Shown: positions 28,248 to 37,245, counted from the stretch's first letter. The stretch is DNA of 64,000 nt from Labrenzia sp. 011 (GCF_003075075.1 NZ_QCYM01000016.1:1-64000); one strand, 5' to 3'. Numbers and translations are program-made. The notes: generated by a model from the letters alone, not told the origin.

Positions 28248-29041
28248 TACGCGATCCGCTTCCTGATTGCGCCGCTGACGGCTTCGGATATCAGGATGAC
28301 TCCGACGATAACCATCGTGATGGCGAGGGCGAAATCGTAGTCGTAGCGGCCGAAGGCGTTGGCCAGCGTGGCACCGATGCCGCCGGCGCCCACGATGCCG
28401 ACAACTGCAGATGCCCTGAGATTGCTGTCGAGCTGATAGATGCCAAGGCCGATCTGACGCTGCATGATCTGCGGAAAGACGGCATAGATCAGCGTGGTGA
28501 GGAAGGAAGCACCTGCCGCCTTCATCGCTTCCACGGGGCCGGGATCGATCTCCTCGATGCGTTCTGCCAGCAGTTTCGCCACGAATCCGATGGAATAGAC
28601 GATCAGGGTCAGAATCCCGGCGAAGGGGCCGAAACCGACGGCCTTCACGAAGATGATGGCGACGATCACCGGATGAAAGCTGCGTGCAACGACGATGATG
28701 GCCCGGCCCAGATAGTAGATGGGCAGCGGCGCAATGTTCCTGGCGGCCATGAAGGCAATGGGTATCGACAGGAAGACCCCGCCGACGGTTGCCAGAAGCG
28801 CGATCTTGAGACTTTCAAGAAAGCCGTCGATGAGCAGCCCGCTACGCTGAAAGCTCGGCGGAAACGCGCCCCCGAAGATCCGCCCGGCGCGCTCCAGGCC
28901 CTGGGCGGCGCGCTGCCAGTCGATCGGCAGCGTCATCACCGTCACGGCGATATAGGCCACCACCGCCGCATAGAGGCCGTAGCGCACCACCGGACTGGAG
29001 ATGAAGGGCTGCTTGCGCCAGTGGTCCCTGGCCCCCGTCAT
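28247..29041 (-). CDS. phnE: phosphonate ABC transporter permease PhnE (first copy)
   Basis: A 264-residue permease paralogous to its downstream neighbour. The EAA loop is in EAMKAAGASFLTTLIYAVFPQ and the C-terminal signature is GIVGAGGIGATLANAFG. The N-terminal segment is short and cytoplasmic, then six helices follow. Its ATG overlaps the TGA of phnC by four bases, so ATPase and both channel subunits are translated in a coupled series. Confidence 0.88.
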   Translation of the reverse strand: MTGARDHWRKQPFISSPVVRYGLYAAVVAYIAVTVMTLPIDWQRAAQGLERAGRIFGGAFPPSFQRSGLLIDGFLESLKIALLATVGGVFLSIPIAFMAARNIAPLPIYYLGRAIIVVARSFHPVIVAIIFVKAVGFGPFAGILTLIVYSIGFVAKLLAERIEEIDPGPVEAMKAAGASFLTTLIYAVFPQIMQRQIGLGIYQLDSNLRASAVVGIVGAGGIGATLANAFGRYDYDFALAITMVIVGVILISEAVSGAIRKRIA

Positions 29042-29811
29042 GCCGCTTTCCCTTCAACCTGCCGGTCCGCGTGCGGGATGCCGGCATAGATATCATGCAT
29101 GGCCTCGTCGGTAAGCGCCCCGGGCAGGTCGTCAAAAATGATGCGTCCGTAGCGCATGCCGACGATCCGGTCGCTGAATTCCTTGGCCTCGTGCACGTTG
29201 TGAATGTTGATGATGACCGGCAGCTTCAGTTCGCTCGCCAGATCGCGCAGCAGCACCATGATCTGCTCTGAGGTCTTGGGGTCGAGCGATGCGGTCGGTT
29301 CATCGGCCAGCAGGATTTCCGGCTGCTGCATCAGGGCCCGGATGACACCTACCCGCTGCCGTTCGCCGCCGGACAGTTCATCGGCGCGCTTGTCGGCGTA
29401 GTGGGCGATGCCCACGCGTTCCATCAGTTCAAACGCGCGCCGGATATCCTCCTTCGGGTAGCGGCGGGTCAAGGCAGCCCAGGTCGAGATATAGCCGAGC
29501 CGCCCGCTCTGCACGTTTTCCATGACCGTGAGACGGTCGACCAGATTGAAGCTCTGGAAAACCATCCCGACCCGGCGTCTGGCGATGCGAAGATCGCGCT
29601 TGCCCAGAGCGGTAAAATCGGTGCCGTTGAGCGTGATGGTTCCGGACGTGGGTTCGACCAGGCGGTTGATGCAACGCAGCAGCGTGCTTTTTCCGGCACC
29701 GGAAGAGCCGATGACCGAGACGACCTGGTCGCCCTCGATCTCGAGGTTGAGATCCTTGAGCACCGGATCCCCTGCCCCGTAGCGTTTTACAAGGCTTTTG
29801 ATTTTAAGCAT
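29038..29811 (-). CDS. phnC: phosphonate ABC transporter ATP-binding protein PhnC
   Basis: A 257-residue ATPase with Walker A GSSGAGKST, Q-loop MVFQSFNLVDRL, signature ELSGGERQRVGV, Walker B ILLADEPTASLD and switch His in NIHNVHEA. It energises uptake through the two PhnE subunits. ATG 29811 is preferred over upstream in-frame codons because it gives the family N-terminus MLKIKSLVKRYG. GGGGA lies before it. A hairpin separates it from phnD. Confidence 0.9.
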   Translation of the reverse strand: MLKIKSLVKRYGAGDPVLKDLNLEIEGDQVVSVIGSSGAGKSTLLRCINRLVEPTSGTITLNGTDFTALGKRDLRIARRRVGMVFQSFNLVDRLTVMENVQSGRLGYISTWAALTRRYPKEDIRRAFELMERVGIAHYADKRADELSGGERQRVGVIRALMQQPEILLADEPTASLDPKTSEQIMVLLRDLASELKLPVIINIHNVHEAKEFSDRIVGMRYGRIIFDDLPGALTDEAMHDIYAGIPHADRQVEGKAA

Positions 29812-29829
29812 GTTTTTCCCCGTGTGGAG

Positions 29830-29858
29830 CGGCCCGCTACCGGTGGGACAGCGGGCCG
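29830..29858 (-). promoter_or_regulatory. hairpin between phnD and phnC
   Basis: CGGCCCGCT (29830-29838) pairs perfectly with AGCGGGCCG (29850-29858). No T-run follows on the minus strand. Placed between the binding-protein gene and its ATPase, it likely stabilises phnD mRNA or partly terminates, raising PhnD over PhnC. Confidence 0.6.
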
Positions 29859-29873
29859 TGAAAGCAGGAACCC

Positions 29874-30851
29874 TTATTTGGCAAGGCCCTGAGGGGTGTA
29901 TTCTACGCCGTTGCTGGCCTGGATCTGCCGGATGACGGCCCACTGATCCTTGTAGGTGATGGGGATGAACTTGCTCACACCCTCGAACTCCTCACCGAGC
30001 TTGTTGCCCTTGAAGTCGAAGGTGAAGAAAGCTTCCTTGATCTTTTCAACCAGCTCCGGATCGAGATCGTGGGCGTAGTTGAAGGATGTGGTCGGGAAAG
30101 GATCGCTTTCCCACACAAGGCGCACGTCCGCCGGATCGTAGAGGCCACGCTCGGCCATGCGTTCCACCACTTCCGAGGCCACCGGGGCGGCATCGTAGTC
30201 ACCGGCAACAACACCCAGCATCGACTGGTCGTGCGAGCCGGAATAGACGACTTCATAGTCCTCGTCCGGCACGACGCCGAGTGCGGGAAACAGGGCGCGC
30301 GGCGCCTGGTTGCCGGAATTGGACGTCGGCGACGTGTGGGCAACGCGTTTGCCGGCCATGTCGGCAGGCGTCTTGATGTCCGAATCGGCCTGGGTGAAGA
30401 CCTGCAGGCGATAGCCGAACTGACCGTCGTCGCCGCCCATGATGGCGAAGGGCACCGCACCGGCCAGATTCACCGCGAAGGGGGTCGGCCCCGTGGAGAA
30501 GCCGGCGATGTGCAGACGGCCGGAGCGCATGGCTTCAACTTCGGCGGAATTCGACTGCACGGCGAAGAACTGGACATCCTTGCCGGTAACGTTTTCCAGA
30601 TGGTCGATGAAGGGCGCCCAGATGTCCGCATAGACCGCGGGATCTTCCACGGGCGTATAGGCGAAGACCAGCGTGTCAGGGTTGCTCAGTTTGGCCGGAT
30701 CCGTTGGCGCATCGGCGACGAGGTCTCCGTTCGCATCGCAATAGATGCTGTCGAGCGCGCCCCGATTGGAGCAATCGGCGGCATAGGCCGAAGACAGGGC
30801 AAAACCGGTCACGAAAGCCACGGATCCGAGCCGGGCCAACAAATTTCTCAT
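29874..30851 (-). CDS. phnD: phosphonate/phosphite ABC transporter substrate-binding protein PhnD
   Basis: A 325-residue periplasmic binding protein with a Sec signal peptide (about residues 1-24, cleaved near AYA). The PhnD/PtxB fold is indicated by FAYTPVEDPAVYADIW and by the ligand loop SPTSNSGNQAP, which resembles the phosphonate-binding STSN-type loop. Between signal peptide and fold lies an extra segment with two Cys and CDANGDLVADAP, an Asp-rich loop like a calcium-binding turn. GGGAGG precedes the ATG. It is the first gene of phnDCEE and is divergent from a two-component system. Phosphonate, phosphite or a related phosphorus compound is the likely cargo. Confidence 0.87.
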   Translation of the reverse strand: MRNLLARLGSVAFVTGFALSSAYAADCSNRGALDSIYCDANGDLVADAPTDPAKLSNPDTLVFAYTPVEDPAVYADIWAPFIDHLENVTGKDVQFFAVQSNSAEVEAMRSGRLHIAGFSTGPTPFAVNLAGAVPFAIMGGDDGQFGYRLQVFTQADSDIKTPADMAGKRVAHTSPTSNSGNQAPRALFPALGVVPDEDYEVVYSGSHDQSMLGVVAGDYDAAPVASEVVERMAERGLYDPADVRLVWESDPFPTTSFNYAHDLDPELVEKIKEAFFTFDFKGNKLGEEFEGVSKFIPITYKDQWAVIRQIQASNGVEYTPQGLAK

Positions 30852-30956
30852 ATTTTCCTCCCATATGGATCAATCCTGCCCTGCAGAGGCTGCAAGGCAC
30901 CTTGAAAGATCGCGCTCAGGCTAGCGACAGGAAGCGGAAAAAGGCGAGCGGAGTTA

Positions 30957-31034
30957 TGTTAACAGAACGCAGGTGCCCGGCCTTTTTTGTTAACAATGTT
31001 ACAGCGCCGGATTTGCCGCTGAAACAATTGTAAC
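30957..31034. promoter_or_regulatory. cluster of TGTTA(A)CA motifs between phnD and the two-component genes
   Basis: TGTTAACA occurs at 30957-30964 and 30988-30995. The second is followed directly by TGTTACA (30997-31003), a 9-bp-period direct repeat. The inverted half TGTAAC is at 31029-31034. The spacing suits an OmpR/PhoB-type regulator controlling both directions. Confidence 0.55.
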
Positions 31035-31101
31035 GAGATTCCGGCCTTCCCCGAGAGATCTTCATGCTAGACACCTCAAGGAATTGCAAAAGAGCAATGC
31101 T

Positions 31102-31833
31102 ATGGATGCAAACGCGACACGACCGGTAATCGCCATCGTCGATGACGATGCAGATGTGCGCGAGACCCTGTCCGCATTGATGGAGTCGAGCGGCTTTGCA
31201 CCGGTCGCCTTTGCCGACAGCGCCGGTTTCAAGGCCGCCGGCAATCCGGAGAATTTCGACCTCGCGCTGATCGACCTGCGCCTCAGGGGCGAATCCGGCC
31301 TGTCCCTGGCCATCCACATCCGCGAGTTCCACGAACTTCCCATCGTCATGCTGACCGGTGTGGGCGATGAGATCGACAAGATCATCGGGCTGGAAACGGG
31401 CGCGGACGACTATCTGATGAAACCGTTCAATCCGCGCGAACTTGTGGCGCGGATCCGTGCGGTTCTGCGCCGCTACGGCCACGGGCTGTCGGCAAGCCCA
31501 AAGGCCGGCAGGGATCAGGAGATCATTTTCGGCGACAAGCGGGTCGACCTCAAGCGCCGGGAACTCCTCGACCGGCACGGCGACGAGATACCGCTCACGA
31601 ATGCGGAATATGTGCTGCTGGAGTATTTCGTCAAGAACCCCGAGCGCATCATTCCCCGCACCGAGCTGATGCGGGAAATCGGCAGCGACATGCAGCGCTA
31701 TGTGGACAGGACCATCGACGTCCTGATCCTGCGGCTGCGCCGCAAGATCGAAAACGTGCCGTCCAAACCCGTCCATCTGCAGACCCGCAGAGGCCAGGGC
31801 TATATCTTCGTGCTTCAGGCCGAGAGATCATGA
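31102..31833 (+). CDS. OmpR/PhoB family response regulator
   Basis: A 243-residue response regulator. In the receiver domain (about residues 5-120) the acidic pair is in IVDDDADV, the phospho-acceptor Asp in ALIDLRLRG, the switch Thr in VMLTGVGD and the Lys in LMKPFNP. The C-terminal winged helix (about 145-240) has IDVLILRLRRKIE and RRGQGYIFV. ATG 31102 is preferred over a TTG six codons earlier, although the AAGGA at 31077 fits neither well. Its stop overlaps the sensor kinase start by four bases. It is divergent from phnDCEE and is the natural candidate regulator. Confidence 0.88.
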   Translation: MDANATRPVIAIVDDDADVRETLSALMESSGFAPVAFADSAGFKAAGNPENFDLALIDLRLRGESGLSLAIHIREFHELPIVMLTGVGDEIDKIIGLETGADDYLMKPFNPRELVARIRAVLRRYGHGLSASPKAGRDQEIIFGDKRVDLKRRELLDRHGDEIPLTNAEYVLLEYFVKNPERIIPRTELMREIGSDMQRYVDRTIDVLILRLRRKIENVPSKPVHLQTRRGQGYIFVLQAERS

Positions 31834-34340
31834 AGACGCCGCGCATCCGGCAACCGAGCATCCGGCTGCTGCTGCTGTCGGCCATCGGACTCCTGCTGGT
31901 CGTCATCATGGTGATCGGGACGATCGCCCTGATGACCCTCAACAGCGCCGAAGAGCGGCTTGCGACGTTTCACGACCAGACCCTGAACGAAGTCTCCGAT
32001 GCGCTCGAACTCTCCGGCAACGCATCCAAACTGGCGACCTCGGCTCCCTTTCTGATGACCTTGAGCCCGAGCTTCCAGCTGGAAAGCGAGGCCGAGGAAA
32101 TCCTTCAGACGCTGGAACACATCCAGCAACTGGGCGGCGGCGATCCTGAACTGGCCCGGCCGCTCGCCCGGATCCGCGCAGCGATCGACGATCTCGTCAG
32201 GGTCATGGCTCCACAGGCACGACATGCCGCTACCCTTGCGTTGATCGACCAGGATCTCGAGCGCCTGCAAAGGCGCTTCCGCAACCTTGCCCAGGACACA
32301 AGGCAATCCCCCCGGCAGCGCCAGGCCTGGTCATCGCTGCAACAGCTGGTCATGACCGCCATCGGCGCCCTGCGCAGCCGCGAGCTGATCAAGGTCGGCG
32401 AACATCAAAGCAATTATCTCCGCATCCGGCAGGAAATCGCTTCGGATCCTTCCCCCTATCTGAGCGCCGCGCTAGCCGACGTTGAGAATGCGGTGGGCGA
32501 CAGGGGCGATCTGTTTTCGCTCCGCTATTCCGGACTGGCCGCGAAACTGGATGCGGAGAACGCGCTCTTCCGCATCCGCACGGAAGTCGCCCAGGTGAAC
32601 GCCTATGCGCTGCAGAAGGTCACCGACGCCAAGCTGAGACTGCAAGCGTCGCGCGAGCGGACAACCACGAGCATCACCTTCGCCAAGGCCGTCATCGTGG
32701 TGCTCACGGCGATCAGCATGATCGTCGCCGTGGTCTCGGCCCTGTTCGTCTCGCGATATGTTGCTGCCAATCTGCACCGGATCACCGATGTCATGCGCCG
32801 GCTTGCCGCCGGCGACCTGAAGGCCCGGCTGCCGAAGAAAAGCAGCTCTTCGGATGAAATCGGCCAATTGTCCGAGGCGTTCCGCAAGTTCCGCTCCAAC
32901 GCCCTGCGGCTGGAGCGGAAGACCAGGGAGGTCTGGCGGCGCAACGAGCTGTTCATAACAGTCTTTCAGAACATCAGCGACGGTGTCGCCGTTCTGTCTC
33001 CTGCGGGACAGATCCTGGCGGAGAACGGCCGGGTGCGCGAACTTCTGCGCCTGGAGCCCGTCCGGGACGAACACCGCCTCACCCTGCAGGACCTGATCGG
33101 GCGATCCGCCTTCAAGCGGCGCGCGAATGAAAACGACCGTGCGGGTTTCGGCGAATATGCCGATGCCGCCGGGCACGTGCTGGAGGTGCGTCAGTCGCCG
33201 CTGCCGGACGGCGGTTCCGTGTGGCTGTTTTCCGAGACCACCGAACGCAAGCGCATCGACGAACGTCTTGAGGAAATCCGGCGCGTGGAGAGCCTGGGCA
33301 AGGTCACCGGCGAAGTCGCCCATGATTTCGGCAATATCCTCTCCACCATTTCCGGCAACCTGCACATGCTGGAAGGCGAGCTGTCGCCAAAGGCGTCGGT
33401 CCTGCGCGCGCGCATCAACGATGCGGTCGAACTCGGCGTATCGCTGATCGAGCGCCTGCTGGCCTTCGCCCGCAAGCAGCATCTGGCGCCGCAACAGACC
33501 GATATCGCCGCCATCGCGGAAGGGATGGAAGATCTCCTGTCCATGGCGCTGCCGGAAACTGTGACCCTGTCCATCACCTGCGACGACGGGCCGATGTTTG
33601 CCCGCATCGACCCCGGGCAGCTCGAAAGCGCCATCCTGAATCTTTGCGTCAATGCCGGGCAGGCGATCCACGATCGCGGCGAGATCGAGATCGGCGTTGC
33701 CAGACAGGCGGACGGATGGGTCGCGCTCTCCGTCAGGGACGACGGCTGCGGGATGGACGCGGACACGTTGCGGCAGGCGGCGGAACCATTCTTCACCGCC
33801 CGCGCCGATGGCGAGGGAACGGGTCTTGGCCTGTCCATGGTCCATGGTTTCGTGCACCAGTCCGGCGGATCGATCCGGATCGTTTCCGACCCCGGACAGG
33901 GCACCTGCGTGACGCTGCTGTTTCCGGAGCAGACCGGCACTTGTGACGTACAGCCGCGGGCGGACGGCCGGAAGCCGGCGCTTGTCGTCGATGACGATGT
34001 CAGGTCAGCCGAGGCGATCACCCGGCTCGTGGAGGATTTCGGTTATTCGGCCGTCACCGTGCATTCGTTCCGCGAGGCCCTTGCGCAGCTCCGGTCCGAC
34101 CGGTCCCTGTCGGTGGTGATAACCGACCTGCAACTTGATGATGGAAATTCCGGCTGGTCAGTCGTGCAGGAAGCCCTGGAAACGCACAGGAGATGCAGGG
34201 TTGTCGCCATTTCCGGGCATCTGCCGGAAAAAGATCCGGTTGCAGCCGGTTTCCGTGACCGGTTCGCCAAGCTCCCGAAGCCGGTTACCGCAGAAGCCCT
34301 TCGCGGACCTCTGGGGCATGGCACCGGGTCTCCCGCGTGA
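31830..34340 (+). CDS. hybrid sensor histidine kinase with C-terminal receiver
   Basis: An 836-residue membrane kinase. TM1 is at about residues 11-36 and TM2 at about 286-309, enclosing a 250-residue mostly helical periplasmic sensor. HAMP follows (about 310-365), then a PAS-like domain (about 375-470), then HisKA with the phospho-accepting His near 497 in EVAHDFGNIL. The HATPase domain has the N-box LNLCVNAGQAI and G-box GEGTGLGLSMVHG. A receiver (about 710-830) has Asp in VVITDLQLDD and Lys in FAKLPKPV. The layout resembles TorS-like hybrids but has no Hpt domain. Its internal receiver may tune or reverse phosphotransfer to the upstream response regulator. Confidence 0.88.
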   Translation: MKTPRIRQPSIRLLLLSAIGLLLVVIMVIGTIALMTLNSAEERLATFHDQTLNEVSDALELSGNASKLATSAPFLMTLSPSFQLESEAEEILQTLEHIQQLGGGDPELARPLARIRAAIDDLVRVMAPQARHAATLALIDQDLERLQRRFRNLAQDTRQSPRQRQAWSSLQQLVMTAIGALRSRELIKVGEHQSNYLRIRQEIASDPSPYLSAALADVENAVGDRGDLFSLRYSGLAAKLDAENALFRIRTEVAQVNAYALQKVTDAKLRLQASRERTTTSITFAKAVIVVLTAISMIVAVVSALFVSRYVAANLHRITDVMRRLAAGDLKARLPKKSSSSDEIGQLSEAFRKFRSNALRLERKTREVWRRNELFITVFQNISDGVAVLSPAGQILAENGRVRELLRLEPVRDEHRLTLQDLIGRSAFKRRANENDRAGFGEYADAAGHVLEVRQSPLPDGGSVWLFSETTERKRIDERLEEIRRVESLGKVTGEVAHDFGNILSTISGNLHMLEGELSPKASVLRARINDAVELGVSLIERLLAFARKQHLAPQQTDIAAIAEGMEDLLSMALPETVTLSITCDDGPMFARIDPGQLESAILNLCVNAGQAIHDRGEIEIGVARQADGWVALSVRDDGCGMDADTLRQAAEPFFTARADGEGTGLGLSMVHGFVHQSGGSIRIVSDPGQGTCVTLLFPEQTGTCDVQPRADGRKPALVVDDDVRSAEAITRLVEDFGYSAVTVHSFREALAQLRSDRSLSVVITDLQLDDGNSGWSVVQEALETHRRCRVVAISGHLPEKDPVAAGFRDRFAKLPKPVTAEALRGPLGHGTGSPA

Positions 34341-34377
34341 GGCAAGCGCGGCACATGTGTGCAAAAGCGGACCGCTT

Positions 34378-34710
34378 CTAGACGAACACCCGTGCAAGAG
34401 CCGCAACGGCCAGGGCGGTGGCGGCGCGTTTGGGGCCCGCGAACTCGGAGGCTGTCTGTCCCGGCACCATCAGGATCACCCGATTGAGATCGGACGCATC
34501 CAGATGATCCAGATCAGCGGATTTCGCGGCTTCCTCAGCGGAAAAGCGGATCTCGTCGAGCATCCGCACGAGTCCCTGCCAGATATGAAGGGGCGGCGCC
34601 TCGTTTGTGCTGCACCAGCGAACAATTTCATCTTCCGACACGTTCAAAGCCACTGCCGCCTCTTTGGTACTGAGGCCAACGTAGCTCATCATATCGCTGA
34701 AATTACTCAT
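34378..34710 (-). CDS. small helix-turn-helix protein, function unknown
   Basis: A 110-residue protein. Residues 4-30 (MMSYVGLSTKEAAVALNVSEDEIVRWC) look like a MerR/Cro-type helix-turn-helix. The remainder is helical, with VRMLDEIRFSAEEAAKSADLD. GGGGA lies a few bases before ATG 34710; a TTG four codons earlier is less likely. It is divergent from minC across about 250 bp that contains a perfect palindrome. The C-terminal ATALAVAALARVFV is hydrophobic. It is a possible transcriptional regulator of itself or of minCDE; I do not recognise the family. Confidence 0.6.
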   Translation of the reverse strand: MSNFSDMMSYVGLSTKEAAVALNVSEDEIVRWCSTNEAPPLHIWQGLVRMLDEIRFSAEEAAKSADLDHLDASDLNRVILMVPGQTASEFAGPKRAATALAVAALARVFV

Positions 34711-34754
34711 TAATTTCCCCAAGCGCGATTTGCGCTGCTAATATTCGAAGGTTT

Positions 34755-34771
34755 ATATTGCATCGCAATAT
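34755..34771. promoter_or_regulatory. perfect palindrome upstream of the small HTH gene
   Basis: ATATTGC-ATC-GCAATAT is a perfect 7-3-7 inverted repeat, 45 bp before the HTH start and about 190 bp before minC. It is a good operator candidate for the HTH protein. Confidence 0.55.
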
Positions 34772-34957
34772 GGCAAAATTCCAGCCCTTTACAAGAATTT
34801 AGTTAACTCCTGCACCGGCAAACGAGTGCCGAACGGCGGGAAGCGGCGATTCTCGCGCATGATCTCGCCAATTCTGTCAGGGCATTGCGGGGGCAACACC
34901 CGGAGCGGACTGTCGGTTCCACCAATCCCCTGAAATACCTGAGGAAAATCGATATCG

Positions 34958-35896
34958 GTGGAAAACGAATGGCGGCCCGATTGTCCGGGTCGGTTAATGA
35001 TAGGTTTATGCGAGCAAATCAACCTCAGTTTTCGTGCGCCGCCGGACCTCCTCATTCAAATGAAGTTCAAGGGAAAATCCTTCATTGCGATCGTTCTGAC
35101 ACCTGAACCTCCGTTTCCGGAGTGGTTCAAGGAGATCGACCGCATTATCGCGCGCTCGCCGGGGTTCTTCATCGACCGCCCCATCATTCTGGACGTGCGC
35201 GGCAGCAAGATCCCGATCGATGCGCTCGAAGAGCTTCTCGACGGCCTGTCGGAGAGATCGATTCGGGTGATGGGCATCGACGGGGTGGCGGGAACCCGGC
35301 TGAAGCCCGGCATGCCGCCGAGTTTTTCCGGAGGCCGCCTCACCTCGGACGTGGATGTTCCGGAGCCCGTGGGCGGTGGAGACAAGACAGAAAACACCGC
35401 GCCGGATATCGGCCCTGCGCCGAAGGACGGCGGCAAGAAAGCCGGAACCGGTCCGGGACCGGCGAAAGCCGCCTCCCCTGCGACAGCCGACGGCAAGTCC
35501 GGGGACGATGCGGGCAAAGCGGACACGGAAACAGACACACTGTCCGCACCGGCCAGTGTCACGGACGGATCGTCCATCGTCATCACCGAGCCGGTTCGCT
35601 CGGGGCAGAGCATTCTTCACCCCGAGGGGGACGTGACGGTGATCGGTTCCGTCAGTTCAGGCGCGGAGATCATTGCCGGAGGCTCCATCCACGTCTACGG
35701 CGCCCTGCGCGGCCGGGCCCTGGCCGGGGTTTCGGGGAAGGACAGTGCCCGCATCTTCTGCTCGAAGCTGGATGCGGAACTGGTTTCCATCAACGGACTT
35801 TACAAGGTCGCGGAAGATTTTGACGGAACCCTTCGCAACGTACCGGCGCAGATCCGCTTCGAAAACGAGACACTGGTCTTCGAGGAACTGACTTAA
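34958..35896 (+). CDS. minC: septum site-determining protein MinC
   Basis: A 312-residue inhibitor of FtsZ ring assembly, recruited to the membrane by MinD. The N-terminal domain (about residues 33-115) has [18 protein letters not shown]. An unusually long, Gly/Pro/Ala/Lys/Asp-rich linker (about 121-205) leads to the C-terminal beta-helix, with the MinD-binding RSGQ at 214-217 and [25 protein letters not shown]. The start is uncertain. GTG 34958 has GAGGAAAA about 9 bp upstream; an in-frame ATG at 34997 would also keep the fold. It is the first gene of minCDE. Confidence 0.9.
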   Translation: MENEWRPDCPGRLMIGLCEQINLSFRAPPDLLIQMKFKGKSFIAIVLTPEPPFPEWFKEIDRIIARSPGFFIDRPIILDVRGSKIPIDALEELLDGLSERSIRVMGIDGVAGTRLKPGMPPSFSGGRLTSDVDVPEPVGGGDKTENTAPDIGPAPKDGGKKAGTGPGPAKAASPATADGKSGDDAGKADTETDTLSAPASVTDGSSIVITEPVRSGQSILHPEGDVTVIGSVSSGAEIIAGGSIHVYGALRGRALAGVSGKDSARIFCSKLDAELVSINGLYKVAEDFDGTLRNVPAQIRFENETLVFEELT

Positions 35897-35952
35897 ACAC
35901 CGCGCCGGCTATCCGAGAGGGGCCGGAGCCGACAACGAAACGGGACATACAC

Positions 35953-36774
35953 ATGAGCAACGCCACAGTCGTCGTGGTCACGTCAGGCAAGGGCGGCGTG
36001 GGCAAGACCACCTCAACCGCCGCCATTGCCTCGGCGCTCGCCAAGGAAGGCTATCAGGTCTGCGCTGTCGACTTCGACGTCGGCCTGCGCAATCTCGACC
36101 TGATCATGGGCGCGGAACGGCGGGTCGTCTTCGATCTGGTCAACGTCGTGCGCGGCGAAGCCTCGATCAAGCAGGCCTTGGTGCGCGACAAGAAGCTCAA
36201 CAACCTCTTTCTGCTGCCCGCGTCCCAGACCCGGGACAAGGACGCCCTGACCGAGGAAGGCGTGGCCAGCGTCATCAGCGAATTGCGCATGTATTTCGAC
36301 TGGGTGATCTGTGACAGCCCCGCCGGCATCGAGCGCGGCGCGACGCTTGCCATGCGCTACGCGGACGAGGCGATCATCGTTTCCAATCCGGAGGTTTCCT
36401 CCGTGCGCGACTGCGACCGGATCATCGGTCTGCTGGACGCCAAGACGAAGGTCGCGGAAGACGGCAACCGCATGCCCAAGCATCTGCTGATCACCCGCTA
36501 TGACGTGGAGCGGGCGAAGGCCGGCGACATGCTGGCGACCGACGATGTGGTGGACATTCTTTCCGTGCCACTGATCGGGGTCGTGCCGGAAAGCAAGGAC
36601 GTGCTCAAGGCCTCCAACGTCGGGGTTCCCGTCACCGTGTCGGACGAAAACTCCCCGGCCGCGAAGGCCTATACGGAGGCGACGCGCCGGCTACTGGGCG
36701 AAAACATCCCGGTGACCATTCCCGAAGAGAAGAAAAGCCTGCTCGGCAAGATCTTCAAGGGGAGGGCTGCATGA
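35953..36774 (+). CDS. minD: septum site-determining ATPase MinD
   Basis: A 273-residue membrane-cycling ATPase that positions the division site. It has the deviant Walker A KGGVGKTT (about residues 11-18), switch region DFDVGLRNLDLIMG, Walker B WVICDSPAGIE and a C-terminal amphipathic membrane-targeting helix (KKSLLGKIFKGR). It binds ATP, recruits MinC and is released by MinE. GGGAC lies about 8 bases before the ATG. The stop overlaps the minE start by four bases. Confidence 0.97.
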   Translation: MSNATVVVVTSGKGGVGKTTSTAAIASALAKEGYQVCAVDFDVGLRNLDLIMGAERRVVFDLVNVVRGEASIKQALVRDKKLNNLFLLPASQTRDKDALTEEGVASVISELRMYFDWVICDSPAGIERGATLAMRYADEAIIVSNPEVSSVRDCDRIIGLLDAKTKVAEDGNRMPKHLLITRYDVERAKAGDMLATDDVVDILSVPLIGVVPESKDVLKASNVGVPVTVSDENSPAAKAYTEATRRLLGENIPVTIPEEKKSLLGKIFKGRAA

Positions 36775-37031
36775 ACATCCTGAGCTTCTTTGGCAAACGG
36801 AACGAAACCGCTTCCGTTGCCAAGAACCGGCTGCAGATACTTCTGGCTCACGAACGGGCGAATGACGGTTCCGACGCGCTGCTGATTTCGAGCCTCAGGG
36901 AAGACATCCTCGCCGTTGTCGCAAAGCGCGTCGACATCGATCCGGATTCCGTGCGGCTGGAAATGGACCGCACGGGCGATGTCACCACCCTGGAAATCGA
37001 TATCGAACTGCCCGCCGCGCGAGCGTCCTGA
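36771..37031 (+). CDS. minE: cell division topological specificity factor MinE
   Basis: An 86-residue protein that stimulates MinD ATP hydrolysis and drives Min oscillation. The N-terminal membrane-binding segment MNILSFFGKRNE is followed by the anti-MinCD helix/strand (ASVAKNRLQILLAHERA) and the dimerisation domain (LREDILAVVAKRVDIDPDSV). The length is normal. It is coupled to minD by ATGA. Confidence 0.96.
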   Translation: MNILSFFGKRNETASVAKNRLQILLAHERANDGSDALLISSLREDILAVVAKRVDIDPDSVRLEMDRTGDVTTLEIDIELPAARAS

Positions 37032-37080
37032 CAGGTTTCTGCCGGCTCCAGCCGCAGTTGAATGCAAGGAACGTCATCGG

Positions 37081-37120
37081 CCAACAGGCATCCGGTCGCT
37101 TTCGGGCGGTGGCCTGTTGG
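37081..37120. terminator. hairpin after minE
   Basis: CCAACAGGC (37081-37089) pairs perfectly with GCCTGTTGG (37112-37120), and TCGTGCTCTTT follows. It lies 50 bp past minE and 126 bp before the convergent MFS stop. Confidence 0.5.
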
Positions 37121-37245
37121 TCGTGCTCTTTCAGCGTGACGGCCGGACGGTGCCACCGGACGCGCAAAAGCCGGAACAGAAGACGCATGCACTCCGGGAT
37201 CGGGTCATGGCTGCGAATTGCGCATGAAACCCGCGGCGCGCCTAT

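Noticed and set aside
27450..30851. A complete phosphonate-degradation locus
   Set aside because: Only transport genes (phnDCEE) are present. No C-P lyase, phosphonatase or phosphite dehydrogenase gene could be found in the window.
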